Shown here: positions 9,114-17,351 of the stretch, piece by piece
Position numbering within the stretch: the stretch's first letter is position 1
Layout: each line of letters starts with the position of its first letter
The notes under the pieces: generated by a model
Database searches by the model: none
What the model saw: only the letters and a program-made list of their open reading frames with translations
Told to the model about the DNA's origin: nothing
Assembly (NCBI RefSeq): GCF_000495435.3
Contig: NZ_AXUN02000169.1
Coordinates: forward strand, 1 to 47,335
Reading direction: 5' to 3'
DNA length: 47,335 nucleotides
Source: Youngiibacter fragilis 232.1
GTDB lineage: Bacteria; Bacillota; Clostridia; Clostridiales; Clostridiaceae
Position numbers and translations under genes: made by a program

Positions 9114-9211
9114 ATAAACTTTGAACTTTGACATCGTTTTCCGAATACCTGCCCGAGGTATGGTAAAATGTATCTGACGAAAGAATAATAAATTAAGAAA
9201 GAAGGCAACTA

Positions 9212-9631
9212 ATGAACATAGCGTTTTTTCTGACACCAAAATCCGAAATCATATACGAGAACACGGAGTCCACGATGAGGCAGGTCCTGGAAAGGATGGA
9301 GCATCACAGCTATACCGCGATCCCGATACTTGACAGGGATGGAAAATACATCGGCACGCTTACCGAGGGAGACCTTCTGTGGAAGATCAAGAACACCCCG
9401 GGGCTGTCCTTCAGGAACACCAACAAGGTTCTTGTAAGGGACATCGAAAGAAGGAAGGTACATGAGGTCGTGACTATCAATGCTGACATTGACAGCATCA
9501 TCGGACTGGCCCGCAACCAGAACTTCGTACCTGTCGTAGATGATGAAGGTGTCTTCATAGGGATCATCAAGAGAAGCGACATAATCGACTACTGCTACAC
9601 CTTCATCAATGAAAAGAAGAAAATCGGATAA
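9212..9631 (+). CDS. Two-CBS-domain protein
   Basis: A 139-residue protein made almost entirely of two CBS motifs: one around YTAIPILDRDGKYIGTLTEGDLLW (about residues 34-57) and one around QNFVPVVDDEGVFIGIIKRSDII (about 104-126). CBS pairs bind adenine nucleotides or related ligands and act as sensors. Without a fused enzyme domain the target is not evident. It is preceded by AAGAAAGAAGG and has its own terminator, so it is probably monocistronic. In the upstream gap, ATACCT (9145-9150) and AGGTAT (9156-9161) form a 6-5-6 inverted repeat that could be an operator. Confidence 0.88.
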   Translation: MNIAFFLTPKSEIIYENTESTMRQVLERMEHHSYTAIPILDRDGKYIGTLTEGDLLWKIKNTPGLSFRNTNKVLVRDIERRKVHEVVTINADIDSIIGLARNQNFVPVVDDEGVFIGIIKRSDIIDYCYTFINEKKKIG

Positions 9632-9639
9632 TATCGGCT

Positions 9640-9672
9640 GAAGCTGAGTTTCTCAGCTTCTTCTATATTTTG
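9640..9672 (+). terminator. Terminator after the CBS gene
   Basis: GAAGCTGAG (9640-9648) and CTCAGCTTC (9652-9660) form a nine-base stem with a three-base loop, followed by a T-rich run. Confidence 0.75.
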
Positions 9673-9683
9673 CGGATTAAATG

Positions 9684-9689
9684 TATAAT
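9684..9689 (+). promoter_or_regulatory. -10 box upstream of the S1 protein gene
   Basis: A perfect TATAAT lies 45 bases before the S1 protein start and directly after the preceding terminator. The -35 region is weak. Confidence 0.4.
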
Positions 9690-9728
9690 TAGCTTAGTTT
9701 AAATTAAGGAGACAGCAGGTGCTGTGAT

Positions 9729-10907
9729 TTGAAGATGGAAGATAACAGGAACAACCCGCAGGAAGAGAATGAAATGTCAATGAATGATGCGCTGGACAGC
9801 TATTCCGTGAAAAGGCTGAATGAAGGCGACATACTGAAGGGCAAGGTGATCAAGGTAACAAAGGACGAGATATTCGTCAACATCAACCATTTCAGCGATG
9901 GAGTGGTATCACGGGATGAACTTACTGATGACCATGACGCAGACCTCACCTCATTGTTTTCAAATGGCGACGACATTGATGTTATCGTCCTCAAGGCTGA
10001 TGATGGAGAAGGGAATGTGAAGCTGTCGAAGATCAAGGCTGATGCCATGCTTTCAAGGGACAGCCTAAAGGAAGCGTTCGATAACGGAACGCCTCTCAAG
10101 GTCAGGGTCAAGGAAGTTGTCAAGGGCGGCCTCAGGATGTCATATATGGGAATAGAGGGCTTCATGCCTGCATCCATGGCATCTGACAGATTCGTGGAGG
10201 ACCTCAGGGCATTTGAAGGGAAGGTCCTTGATGTCAAGGTCGCTGAGTATGAAGAGGACGGCAGAAGGCTTATATTCTCAAGGAAAGCCTTCCTTGCTGA
10301 TAACAGCAGGAAGCTCAAGGAGAAGCTCCTCCTTACTCTCAAGGAAGGGGATACTGTGGAAGGCACAGTTGAGAGCGTAGTTCCCTATGGTGCTTTCATC
10401 GACCTGGGTGGAGTTACAGGCCTTTGTCACGTAAGCGACCTTTCGTACAAGAGGGTCAGCGACCCTTCAGAGGTTGTTGCAGTCGGTGACAAGGTCACTG
10501 TGCATATCCTGAAGATCGACAGGAAGAAGGACAGGATTTCACTTTCCTTGAAGAACAAGGCTGAAGACCCATGGAGGACGAGCCTTGCTGTCAAGAGAGG
10601 AGATATTGTCCCCGGCAAGGTATCCAAACTTATAGACTCAGGTGCATTCGTTTCTATCGGCGGCGGACTTGAAGGCTTCGTGCATGTCAGCGAAATCAGC
10701 GTCTCACATGTTGCAAGTCCGAAGGAAGCGCTTAAGGAAGGTCAGGAAGTCATGGTCATGGTCCTTGATGTCAATGCCGACAAGCAGAGGATAAGTCTTT
10801 CGATAAAGGATGCCGAAGGAAAAGGTGAAGCCGGATATTTCGAGGATGACAGCCTTACTCTCGGGGACATGTTCAAGGGGCTGCTGGATAAGTTCAGGGA
10901 GGAATAG
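9729..10907 (+). CDS. Ribosomal protein S1-like RNA-binding protein (four S1 domains)
   Basis: A 392-residue protein with four tandem S1/OB-fold domains. They start near ILKGKVIKVTKDEIFVNI (about residue 35), near LKVRVKEVVKGGLRMSY (118), near VEGTVESVVPYGAFIDL (205) and near VPGKVSKLIDSGAFVSI (291). The last two carry the canonical G-FVHVSE and DRISLSLK signatures. It matches the Firmicute S1 homologue (YpfD/RpsA-like), which binds mRNA but is not a tightly bound subunit as in E. coli. The start is read as TTG 9729 with AGGTG seven bases upstream; ATG 9735 two codons later is the alternative. It is followed after two bases by the pepD start, so the two are co-transcribed. Confidence 0.88.
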   Translation: MKMEDNRNNPQEENEMSMNDALDSYSVKRLNEGDILKGKVIKVTKDEIFVNINHFSDGVVSRDELTDDHDADLTSLFSNGDDIDVIVLKADDGEGNVKLSKIKADAMLSRDSLKEAFDNGTPLKVRVKEVVKGGLRMSYMGIEGFMPASMASDRFVEDLRAFEGKVLDVKVAEYEEDGRRLIFSRKAFLADNSRKLKEKLLLTLKEGDTVEGTVESVVPYGAFIDLGGVTGLCHVSDLSYKRVSDPSEVVAVGDKVTVHILKIDRKKDRISLSLKNKAEDPWRTSLAVKRGDIVPGKVSKLIDSGAFVSIGGGLEGFVHVSEISVSHVASPKEALKEGQEVMVMVLDVNADKQRISLSIKDAEGKGEAGYFEDDSLTLGDMFKGLLDKFREE

Positions 10908-10909
10908 GA

Positions 10910-12352
10910 ATGGGTGTGCTTACAGGACTTAAGCCTGAAAAGGTGATGAGGTTTTTTGAAGAGATCTCCATGATACCAAGAGGCTCAGGCAACGAAAAGG
11001 GCATAAGCGACTATCTGAAGGACTTCGCGATTGAAAGGGGACTTCAGGTTGTTCAGGATGATGTCCTTAACATAATCATAAGGAAGTCTGGAACCAAAGG
11101 CTACGAGAATTCTCCTGCAGTGATACTCCAGGGACATATGGACATGGTCAATGAAAAGAACAAGGATACCGTCCATGATTTCATGACGGATCCGTTAAGG
11201 CTGAGGCTATTAGATGACTACATATATGCTTCAGGCACAACGCTCGGAGCGGACAACGGGATAGCCGTCGCTTATTCACTCGCTATCCTTGACAGCGATG
11301 ACATACCTCATCCTCCCATTGAGGTGCTTGTGACAGTAGAGGAGGAGACAGGGCTGTTAGGTGCAGCAAAAGTCGACGGATCGCATTTTAAGGGGAAGAC
11401 ACTCATAAACCTTGATTCTGAAGAGGAAGGCGTATTCCTGGTCAGCTGCGCTGGAGGAGCAAGGCAGATAATAAGCCTGCCTGTTGTCCGGGAAGCTGCT
11501 GTTGGAAGTGCCTTCAGGATTCAGGTCAAGGGACTCAAGGGCGGCCATTCGGGAATGGAGATACACAAGGAAAGAGGTAATTCCAACAAGATACTTGGAA
11601 GGATACTCCATCATCTGTCAAAGAAGTACGACATAAGGATAGCTGAGATTTCCGGCGGTTCCAAGATGAACGCCATACCCAGGGAGTCCGAAGCCCTTGT
11701 AGTCGTCAGAGGAGATGCCGAGGGTTTCAATGATGAGGTCCTTGCAGTAGCAGGAGTGTCCGCATCAGAGATAAGGACCCAGGACCCGGGATTGACAGTT
11801 GCTGCAGAAGCTGTGCCACTCCCTGCGGAAACCTTTGACAAGGAGACAACAAGGAAAGCTGAAGAGCTGCTGCTTGTTCTGCCTGATGGAGTTCTGAACT
11901 TTTCACAGGACATACCAGGCCTTGTGGAGACATCCCTCAATCTAGGAGTCCTGCAGACAATGGAAGACAGCGTAAAGTATGAGTTTGCTGTACGAAGCAG
12001 CGTGGAGACAAGGAAAAAACTTACCCTTGAAAAGGTCAGGACACTCTCTGCAAGCTATGGTGCAGACTCTGAGATCAGCTCATCATATCCGGGCTGGAAC
12101 TATGACAAGGATTCAAAGATAAGGCAGAGGTTCCTTGACACCTACAGGAGACTCTACGGCAGAGATGCGGAAGTGACTGCTATACATGCTGGAGTAGAGT
12201 GCGGGCTGCTGTCTGAAAAGATCGATGGTCTTGACATGATCTCACTGGGACCTGACATGTATGATGTGCATACTCCTGAGGAGCACATAAGCATCTCCTC
12301 AATCGCAAGGACTTACGACCTTCTCCTTGAGGTTCTCAGGGAGCTGAAATAG
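10910..12352 (+). CDS. pepD: Cytosolic aminoacyl-histidine dipeptidase / beta-Ala dipeptidase (M20)
   Basis: Zinc-dependent M20 peptidase of the PepD (carnosinase-like) group, which splits dipeptides such as X-His. It has 480 residues, as is usual for the group. Metal-site motifs are visible: GHMDMV (about residue 80), TLGADNGIA (about 116), EEETGLLGA (about 145) and HTPEEHIS near the C-terminus. A lid dimerisation domain with GLKGGHSGMEIHKERGN (about 206) lies between the two halves of the catalytic domain. Start ATG 10910 lies two bases after the previous stop with GGGAGG upstream. It is probably part of a run 9729-14070 read as one unit. Confidence 0.9.
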   Translation: MGVLTGLKPEKVMRFFEEISMIPRGSGNEKGISDYLKDFAIERGLQVVQDDVLNIIIRKSGTKGYENSPAVILQGHMDMVNEKNKDTVHDFMTDPLRLRLLDDYIYASGTTLGADNGIAVAYSLAILDSDDIPHPPIEVLVTVEEETGLLGAAKVDGSHFKGKTLINLDSEEEGVFLVSCAGGARQIISLPVVREAAVGSAFRIQVKGLKGGHSGMEIHKERGNSNKILGRILHHLSKKYDIRIAEISGGSKMNAIPRESEALVVVRGDAEGFNDEVLAVAGVSASEIRTQDPGLTVAAEAVPLPAETFDKETTRKAEELLLVLPDGVLNFSQDIPGLVETSLNLGVLQTMEDSVKYEFAVRSSVETRKKLTLEKVRTLSASYGADSEISSSYPGWNYDKDSKIRQRFLDTYRRLYGRDAEVTAIHAGVECGLLSEKIDGLDMISLGPDMYDVHTPEEHISISSIARTYDLLLEVLRELK

Positions 12353-12369
12353 GCACGTGGAGGTAAAGA

Positions 12370-13164
12370 ATGAACAATTTCAAGGATATCGGATTTTTAC
12401 GCAGCGAAACCGGCCTCACTGTAATTGATGCAAGAAAGAGAGATGCATACCTTGAGGACCATTACAGGGGTTCATACAACCTCGATCTTGACCTTGACCT
12501 TGCAGGTCCTGTGCTTGAGCATGGGGGAAGGCATCCTCTGCCGGATACGGCTGTATTCCAGGAAAAGCTCAGGTCAATCGGACTGCGGGACGGGTCCAGC
12601 GTAATGATCTATGACAACGGAGGTAATGACAGTGCCGGCAGACTCTGGTGGATGCTTAAGTACTACGGGATGAAGGACATTTTCGTTCTTTTGAAGGGTT
12701 ACTCTGAATTCAGCGATGAGGAAAAGGATTCAAAGGTCCCAGGACCGGCAGAAGGGACGATAACACTCGTCCCTGATGAGACAATGACAGCCCCATATGA
12801 GGAGATCCTGGAATACTCGAAGCAGGACAAATTGGGTGGCAAGGCAGTTGTAGACTCCAGAAGCGAGGAAAGGTGGAGAGGGCTTGTCGAGCCAATCGAC
12901 AGGAAGAAAGGACGGATACCCAATACCATCAACATATTCTACAGGAAATGCTTCAACACGGATAATTCGCTTAAGGATATGGATTTCATAAGTGCTTCAT
13001 TCAAAAAGGCACTGGCCTTTGATGATGTCATATTCCACTGCGGATCGGGTGTCACAGCCTGCACTAACATAATGCTGTTTGATGAACTTGGCAGGAAAAG
13101 CCGTCTTTACGTCGGAAGCTTCAGCGATTACATCAGCTACGACAACGAACCCTTAAAGGAGTAG
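12370..13164 (+). CDS. Thiosulfate/3-mercaptopyruvate sulfurtransferase (double rhodanese)
   Basis: 264 residues forming two rhodanese domains. The N-terminal one (VIDARKRDAYLEDHYRGSYNL to MIYDNGGNDSAGRLWW) has no active-site cysteine, as is usual for tandem rhodaneses. The C-terminal one carries the catalytic loop FHCGSGVTACTN (cysteine near residue 222), preceded by VVDSRSEERWRG. It moves sulfane sulfur to cyanide or another thiol acceptor in the cytoplasm. The CGSGVTA loop is closer to 3-mercaptopyruvate than to thiosulfate enzymes, but substrate cannot be assigned with confidence. It is preceded by GTGGAGGT and butts directly against the next gene. Confidence 0.88.
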   Translation: MNNFKDIGFLRSETGLTVIDARKRDAYLEDHYRGSYNLDLDLDLAGPVLEHGGRHPLPDTAVFQEKLRSIGLRDGSSVMIYDNGGNDSAGRLWWMLKYYGMKDIFVLLKGYSEFSDEEKDSKVPGPAEGTITLVPDETMTAPYEEILEYSKQDKLGGKAVVDSRSEERWRGLVEPIDRKKGRIPNTINIFYRKCFNTDNSLKDMDFISASFKKALAFDDVIFHCGSGVTACTNIMLFDELGRKSRLYVGSFSDYISYDNEPLKE

Positions 13165-14070
13165 ATGCGTTTGCACATAAAATACTTCGGGATGAGGACT
13201 GTGAAGACCGGTCTTGCTGTCCTTGCCTCGTCCTTCCTGGCAACCGTCATCCCGGGCACAGATGCATTCAACATAACATTCGCCAGTGTAATCTGCATCG
13301 AGACATCAATGGTATCAAGCCTCAAGGCTGGCTTCAACAGGGTAATCGGTACCTTCATGGGTGCCATGTCAGCCCTTGCGATGCTTTATCTGCCGCTGTC
13401 CAATCCAGTGAGGATGTCAGTTGGAGTCATGCTGGTCATTTATGCGTGCAACAGGCTCGGTATAAAAAGGTCAATCGGAATAAGCGCTTCCGTAGTCATC
13501 CTGATCATTGCGGGCAGAAGGGATGTGACGCCTCTGGAATATACCATGCGGAGGATACTTGACACTCTTATGGGTATAGGAGTCGCAACCTTCATAAACC
13601 TTGCAATAGCGCCGCCGGACCTTATGCGCTCGACAAGGGAGACATTCCGGAAGTTCAGGGATACAGCCTCGGCTACAATATCCGAGATGCTCTTCCTTGA
13701 TCTGGATGAAGGTCTTTCAGACCTGACAAACGACCTTGATGCCTTCAAGGCTTCGGTCAAGGCCTTGTCAGAGGAGATTCCGTACCTGAGGCGATATGAT
13801 GTCAGTGAGTCCAGGCATCTCCAGAGCATGGAAAGACAGGCGGAGAGGGCATACATCCATCTGGAATCGCTTGCCATGATAGGAAGGTCACACCCTGTGA
13901 CAAGGGAGAACAACATAATGCTGAGGAAACTGATCGGTATCGACTTTCCTGACCGGGAGCTTCCAGATGAAAAGACCGTTTCAGGAGAAACAGCAATCTT
14001 CAATTACAATCTGAAGAAGCTTCTTACTGCCTTTTCAATTTTAATGAAGGATTATGATAAGACGAGCTAA
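13165..14070 (+). CDS. Aromatic acid exporter family (ArAE/FUSC-like) membrane protein
   Basis: A 301-residue protein with about four to five hydrophobic segments in the first 150 residues (for example TGLAVLASSFLATVI, VIGTFMGAMSALAMLYL, SIGISASVVILIIAG, LMGIGVATFINLAIAPP), then a cytosolic helical C-terminal half. This is the layout of the ArAE_1 group found in Firmicutes, related to aromatic acid efflux proteins; the natural substrate is unknown. Two starts are possible: ATG 13165, only three bases after AAAGGAG, or TTG 13171 with nine bases of spacing. I list the longer. It is the last gene before a strong shared terminator. Confidence 0.82.
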   Translation: MRLHIKYFGMRTVKTGLAVLASSFLATVIPGTDAFNITFASVICIETSMVSSLKAGFNRVIGTFMGAMSALAMLYLPLSNPVRMSVGVMLVIYACNRLGIKRSIGISASVVILIIAGRRDVTPLEYTMRRILDTLMGIGVATFINLAIAPPDLMRSTRETFRKFRDTASATISEMLFLDLDEGLSDLTNDLDAFKASVKALSEEIPYLRRYDVSESRHLQSMERQAERAYIHLESLAMIGRSHPVTRENNIMLRKLIGIDFPDRELPDEKTVSGETAIFNYNLKKLLTAFSILMKDYDKTS

Positions 14071-14116
14071 GGGCATAGAAAAAAGCAGCTTCAATCAGCT
14101 GCTTTTTTCTATGCCC
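14071..14116. terminator. Bidirectional terminator with a 20-bp perfect stem
   Basis: The arm GGGCATAGAAAAAAGCAGCT at 14071-14090 pairs perfectly with 14097-14116 around the loop TCAATC. The A6/T6 blocks within the arms provide the U tract in either direction. It begins directly after the + strand stop and contains the stop codon of fetB on the minus strand, so both convergent units end here. Confidence 0.9.
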
Positions 14117-14870
14117 TCAATTGGCTCCTTGAGTTGAAATACCCCCTGTAAGCCAGATAACAGGCTATGAACGCTGCGATCGCAGTCGTTGAAAGGAGCA
14201 TGAAGGTAACCATTATCTGATACCTTATCGCAGTGAGAGGGCTGGCTCCGGCAAGTATGAGCCCTGACATCATTCCGGGCAGGGAGACGATCCCAAGTGT
14301 CTTTGCAGAATCCACTGTCGGCATCATCGCTGTCCTGATTGATTCCTTTACGATCTCCCGTGATGCCAGGAAGGGAGACGCTCCAAGTGAAAGCTTTGTC
14401 TCGACTTCACTCCTCCTGTCCTTGAAGGCAGTCCCCATGAACCGGTAGGAGAGCCCGATTGCAATCATCGAATTGCTTATGATCATCCCTCCTACAGGGA
14501 TCATCTGCGACGGCACGAACCTCAGTGTTCCGGTGAGGACCAGTATTCCCAGGGTAACTGCTGTTCCGGTACCTATGGATGCGAATGAAATCAGGAACGC
14601 ATTCTCGATGCCTTTTCCGCGCTTCTTTGAATTATATGCCGCATTGATTATCATGGTCGCCAGAAGGAAAAACGTGAACACGAAACTCTCCAGTCCGAAT
14701 ACATACTGCAGGACATATCCCACAGCAACCAGCTGCACTATAGCCCTCAGTATGCTTATTATGATGTCCTTCTCAAGCCTAAGATGTTCCCTCAGTGATA
14801 TCGTAAGGGATATGGCAACAAGGACTGAAGAGAACGCGAGTGAATACAGGCTTATTTCTGCTTCAGGCAA
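14109..14870 (-). CDS. fetB: ABC-type metal exporter permease (FetB/YbbM family)
   Basis: Integral membrane subunit of a FetAB-like ABC transporter, associated in E. coli with iron export and peroxide resistance. The protein has about 253 residues with roughly seven hydrophobic segments, an N-terminal LREHLRLEKDIIISILRAIVQL stretch and the family signature regions IPVGGMIISNSMIAIGLS, KLSLGASPFLASREIVKESIRTAMMPTVD and GIVSLPGMMSGLILAGASPL. I start it at TTG 14870 because AGGTGG lies six bases upstream and this removes an unlikely hydrophilic N-terminus. Its start overlaps the end of fetA by eight bases, so the two are translationally coupled. Confidence 0.88.
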   Translation of the reverse strand: MPEAEISLYSLAFSSVLVAISLTISLREHLRLEKDIIISILRAIVQLVAVGYVLQYVFGLESFVFTFFLLATMIINAAYNSKKRGKGIENAFLISFASIGTGTAVTLGILVLTGTLRFVPSQMIPVGGMIISNSMIAIGLSYRFMGTAFKDRRSEVETKLSLGASPFLASREIVKESIRTAMMPTVDSAKTLGIVSLPGMMSGLILAGASPLTAIRYQIMVTFMLLSTTAIAAFIACYLAYRGYFNSRSQLRA

Positions 14871-15504
14871 TGCTTTCCACCACCTTTCCGTCTCGGATCC
14901 TAAGCACCCTGTCTGATAACTCAAGCTGGTCAGGGTCATGGGTCACCCATATTATTGTCATTCCTCTGGCTGAAAGGCATTTTACCGTATTTTCTATCAT
15001 CCGTGCATTCTCCCTGTCTAGAGATGCTGTTACCTCATCAAGGAGGAGTATGTCTGGAGCTATGAGAAGGCTCCTTAGCAGTGCGACCCGCTGCTTTTCA
15101 CCTCCTGAAATTACCCGTGACTCCTTTTGAAGAATTTCCTCAGTCAGACCTACCTCAGGAAGCAGCTCCCTGATCCTTTCCATATCTGGAGCAGCGGACC
15201 TGATCCTGTATGGAAACTCCAGGTCTTCGATTACTGTATCCATGAACAGCGTCGGCGTCTGGAAGACATAAGATACCTTCTGCCTGTATTCCTCAGGCCT
15301 ATATTCCAGGATGCTCCGTCCATTCAGCCTTATGCTGCCTGATGCAGGGGACAACTGGTCACCTATTATCCTGAGCAGAGTACTCTTGCCGCTTCCTGAT
15401 GGTCCTGAGACCATCAGCAGCTCGCCTTTCCTGACATTGAAGCTGATACCCTGAAGTATCGTCCTGTTTCCGGCCATATAGCTTATATCATTCAATTCAA
15501 GCAA
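14863..15504 (-). CDS. fetA: ABC-type metal exporter ATPase (FetA/YbbL family)
   Basis: 213-residue ABC ATPase powering the adjacent permease. Walker A is GPSGSGKST (about residues 34-42), the Q-loop FQTPTLF (about 81), the signature ISGGEKQR (about 132), Walker B ILLLDEVTASLD (about 151) and the H-loop VTHDP (about 187). The TTG start at 15504 follows a GGGGGGA ribosome binding site five bases upstream. It is divergent from rubrerythrin, linking iron efflux with peroxide defence, which fits the role known for FetAB in E. coli. Confidence 0.88.
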   Translation of the reverse strand: MLELNDISYMAGNRTILQGISFNVRKGELLMVSGPSGSGKSTLLRIIGDQLSPASGSIRLNGRSILEYRPEEYRQKVSYVFQTPTLFMDTVIEDLEFPYRIRSAAPDMERIRELLPEVGLTEEILQKESRVISGGEKQRVALLRSLLIAPDILLLDEVTASLDRENARMIENTVKCLSARGMTIIWVTHDPDQLELSDRVLRIRDGKVVESIA

Positions 15505-15527
15505 ATAAATCCCCCCATATCCGGTTA

Positions 15528-15557
15528 ATTATAAGACATCTGCAGCTAACTTTTCAA
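15528..15557 (-). promoter_or_regulatory. Promoter for fetAB
   Basis: Read on the minus strand, TTGAAA (15557-15552) is followed after 18 bases by a perfect TATAAT (15533-15528), 24 bases before the fetA start codon. The 200 bases between this and the rubrerythrin promoter hold no gene that I can support. Confidence 0.65.
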
Positions 15558-15756
15558 CTTTTGTATGAAATTCGACCAGTCATTTGAAAATTAACAGAAA
15601 TTATACTTGCTGATGAATATTATTCAGTCTGCAGGAGGTATAATAAAGGTTAAGGTGATAATGGTTATATTTCAGTGCAGTTGTTTTGGATGTCAGGGGA
15701 TTTTCGTTAAGGTTGCAGCAAATACCGCTATGCTTGACTTATCTCTCCCTATCATC

Positions 15757-15785
15757 TTGACAATTTACCTAATAATAACTATTAT
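15757..15785 (+). promoter_or_regulatory. Strong sigma-A promoter for rubrerythrin
   Basis: TTGACA at 15757-15762 and TATTAT at 15780-15785 are separated by exactly 17 bases. The predicted start of transcription near 15792 falls inside the PerR-like box, so a bound repressor would block initiation. Confidence 0.75.
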
Positions 15786-15789
15786 TATA

Positions 15790-15804
15790 TTATAATCGTT
15801 ATAA
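15790..15804. promoter_or_regulatory. PerR-like operator
   Basis: TTATAATCGTTATAA differs from the PerR box consensus TTATAATnATTATAA (established for B. subtilis) at one position. It lies between the -10 box and the ribosome binding site of rubrerythrin, a standard place for repression relieved by peroxide. A Fur-family relative could also bind. Confidence 0.7.
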
Positions 15805-15819
15805 ACAGGAGGAATGCAC

Positions 15820-16407
15820 ATGAATTCATGTAAGGGATCAAAGACAGCTGAAAATCTTCTCAAGGCTTTTGCCGGGGAATCACAGGCCAGAAGCAGGTAC
15901 GTATACTACGCGAGTGTAGCCAAGAAGGAAGGTTATCTTAGGATTGCCGACATTTTCAACGAGACAGCTGAAAATGAGAAGGAGCATGCAAAGAGATTCT
16001 ACAAGTTCCTTGTTAAGGACCTCAATGACACCATGCTTGAAATCACAGCAGCATACCCTGTAGGGCTATTCGAGGACACCCTATCTAACCTTAAGGCTGC
16101 AGCTGCAGGCGAACATGAGGAATGGACGGATCTCTATCCATCATTTGCCAAGACTGCAAGGGAAGAGGGATTCAATGACGTAGCGCTTGCCTTCGACAAT
16201 ATCTCCAAGGTTGAGAAGGAGCATGAGGAAAGATACAGCACACTTGCAGCTCTTGTAGGGAGCGGAGAATACTTCAAGAGGTCAGAGCCTGTGCTTTGGA
16301 AGTGCAACAACTGCGGATACATCTTCGAGGGTCTTGAAGCACCTGCGAAGTGCCCTGCATGCCTCCACGACAGGTCATACTTCGAAGTAGCCAGCAAAGC
16401 CTGGTAG
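15820..16407 (+). CDS. rbr: Rubrerythrin
   Basis: Non-haem di-iron peroxidase that reduces hydrogen peroxide in anaerobes. It has 195 residues. The N-terminal four-helix ferritin-like domain has iron ligands in [25 protein letters not shown] and [10 protein letters not shown]. The C-terminal rubredoxin-like domain has CNNCGY (about residue 164) and CPAC (about 179) binding a single iron. The start is ATG 15820: AGGAGG at 15807-15812 is seven bases away, whereas the in-frame ATG at 15814 is only one base from it. It is monocistronic between a PerR-like operator and a terminator. Confidence 0.95.
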   Translation: MNSCKGSKTAENLLKAFAGESQARSRYVYYASVAKKEGYLRIADIFNETAENEKEHAKRFYKFLVKDLNDTMLEITAAYPVGLFEDTLSNLKAAAAGEHEEWTDLYPSFAKTAREEGFNDVALAFDNISKVEKEHEERYSTLAALVGSGEYFKRSEPVLWKCNNCGYIFEGLEAPAKCPACLHDRSYFEVASKAW

Positions 16408-16432
16408 AACACAATATCGAACCCATCTAATG

Positions 16433-16460
16433 AAAAGCCGGTGCAGTGACACCGGCTTTT
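16433..16460 (+). terminator. Terminator after rubrerythrin
   Basis: AAAAGCCGGTG (16433-16443) and CACCGGCTTTT (16450-16460) form an 11-base stem with a six-base loop. Confidence 0.85.
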
Positions 16461-16643
16461 CGAATACCATGAACCTGTCTTTACAGCGGCTCGGGCTATC
16501 GCTCATTTAGATAACTAATACCTCTGATAGGTTTCCACATCTTTCCACATGGAATCACACCGGTGCATTTGGAAGGGCTGAATTTACTTTTGCAAATTCA
16601 AAATCAACGGGTCTTAAAAAACATTGAAAATAAATCATGGTTC

Positions 16644-16672
16644 TTGTAGATTGTCATTGTGAATGTTACACT
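16644..16672 (+). promoter_or_regulatory. Probable promoter for the maf-radC-mre cluster
   Basis: TTGTAG (16644-16649) and TACACT (16667-16672) are spaced by 17 bases. The gap 16461-16740 otherwise shows no gene or clear structure. About 60 bases of untranslated leader would precede maf. Confidence 0.45.
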
Positions 16673-16740
16673 ATATGAGACGAAAAAGGAGCGGCCTCAG
16701 GCTGTTTCATTTTGAGTCCCATGCTTTTGGAGGTGGAACA

Positions 16741-17322
16741 TTGAGATTTGTCCTTGCATCGGCATCTGAAAGAAGACAGGAACTGCTGCGGCGTATCCTG
16801 CCTGAATATGAGATCACAGTCTCCAGCTTCGATGAGAGTCTTGTTCCCTATAAGGGGGACGAATCAGCCTATGTAATTGAGCTGTCGAGGTCAAAATCCC
16901 ATAGTGTCAGGGATCTTTACATGAATTCAGAGGATGTGCTAATTATCGGGTCAGACACTATAGTGTCGCTTGATGGTACCATCTATGGCAAGCCTATTGA
17001 CAGGGAAGCTGCTTCTCTGATGATCAGGTCAATGTCAGGCAAATGGCACAGTGTATACTCCGGGATCTCGGTCACTTCAGCAGACGGTAGTACTGACAGC
17101 AGCTTTTCGGTAAGGACTGATGTCAAATTCATGAAAATGACCGATGCTGAGATGGAGGAATACCTTGACACCCTTGATTGGGTAGGAAAGGCAGGAGGGT
17201 ACGGCATACAGGGTGAAAGCTCGAAATATATAGAAGAGATCAGAGGTGACTATTACAATGTGATGGGTCTGCCGCTGAATGCCCTGTACAAGAATCTCAA
17301 GGAACTTGATATTCTAGGTTGA
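16741..17322 (+). CDS. maf: Maf-like nucleoside triphosphate pyrophosphatase
   Basis: House-cleaning nucleotide pyrophosphatase of the Maf/YhdE fold, hydrolysing dTTP/UTP or modified nucleotides; Maf overproduction inhibits septation in Bacillus. It has 193 residues. Motifs are LASASERRQELL at the N-terminus, FDESL, the catalytic IIGSDTIVSLDG with its aspartate, YGKP, and GYGIQGESS near the C-terminus. The start is taken as TTG 16741, four bases after GGAGGTGG, which leaves the family N-terminus MRFVLASAS; an upstream ATG would add an atypical 26-residue tail. It opens the shape/division cluster, as in B. subtilis maf-radC-mreBCD-minCD. Confidence 0.9.
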   Translation: MRFVLASASERRQELLRRILPEYEITVSSFDESLVPYKGDESAYVIELSRSKSHSVRDLYMNSEDVLIIGSDTIVSLDGTIYGKPIDREAASLMIRSMSGKWHSVYSGISVTSADGSTDSSFSVRTDVKFMKMTDAEMEEYLDTLDWVGKAGGYGIQGESSKYIEEIRGDYYNVMGLPLNALYKNLKELDILG

Positions 17323-17351
17323 TGGAACGGGTCATAATCCAGGAGGTTTTT

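Noticed and set aside
9800-10366. 188-codon open frame on the minus strand inside the S1 protein gene
   Set aside because: Serine/leucine-rich shadow of a strongly coding + strand gene with clear S1 domains; no ribosome binding site or motif.
13440-14003. 187-codon open frame on the minus strand inside the ArAE-like gene
   Set aside because: Antisense shadow produced by codon bias; no recognisable domain.
15661-15795. Small open frame with AAGGTGATA upstream and a CSCFGC motif (44 codons)
   Set aside because: Its 3' third runs through the rubrerythrin -35/-10 promoter and PerR box and is low-complexity Ile/Leu/Thr; no family recognised. Possibly chance.
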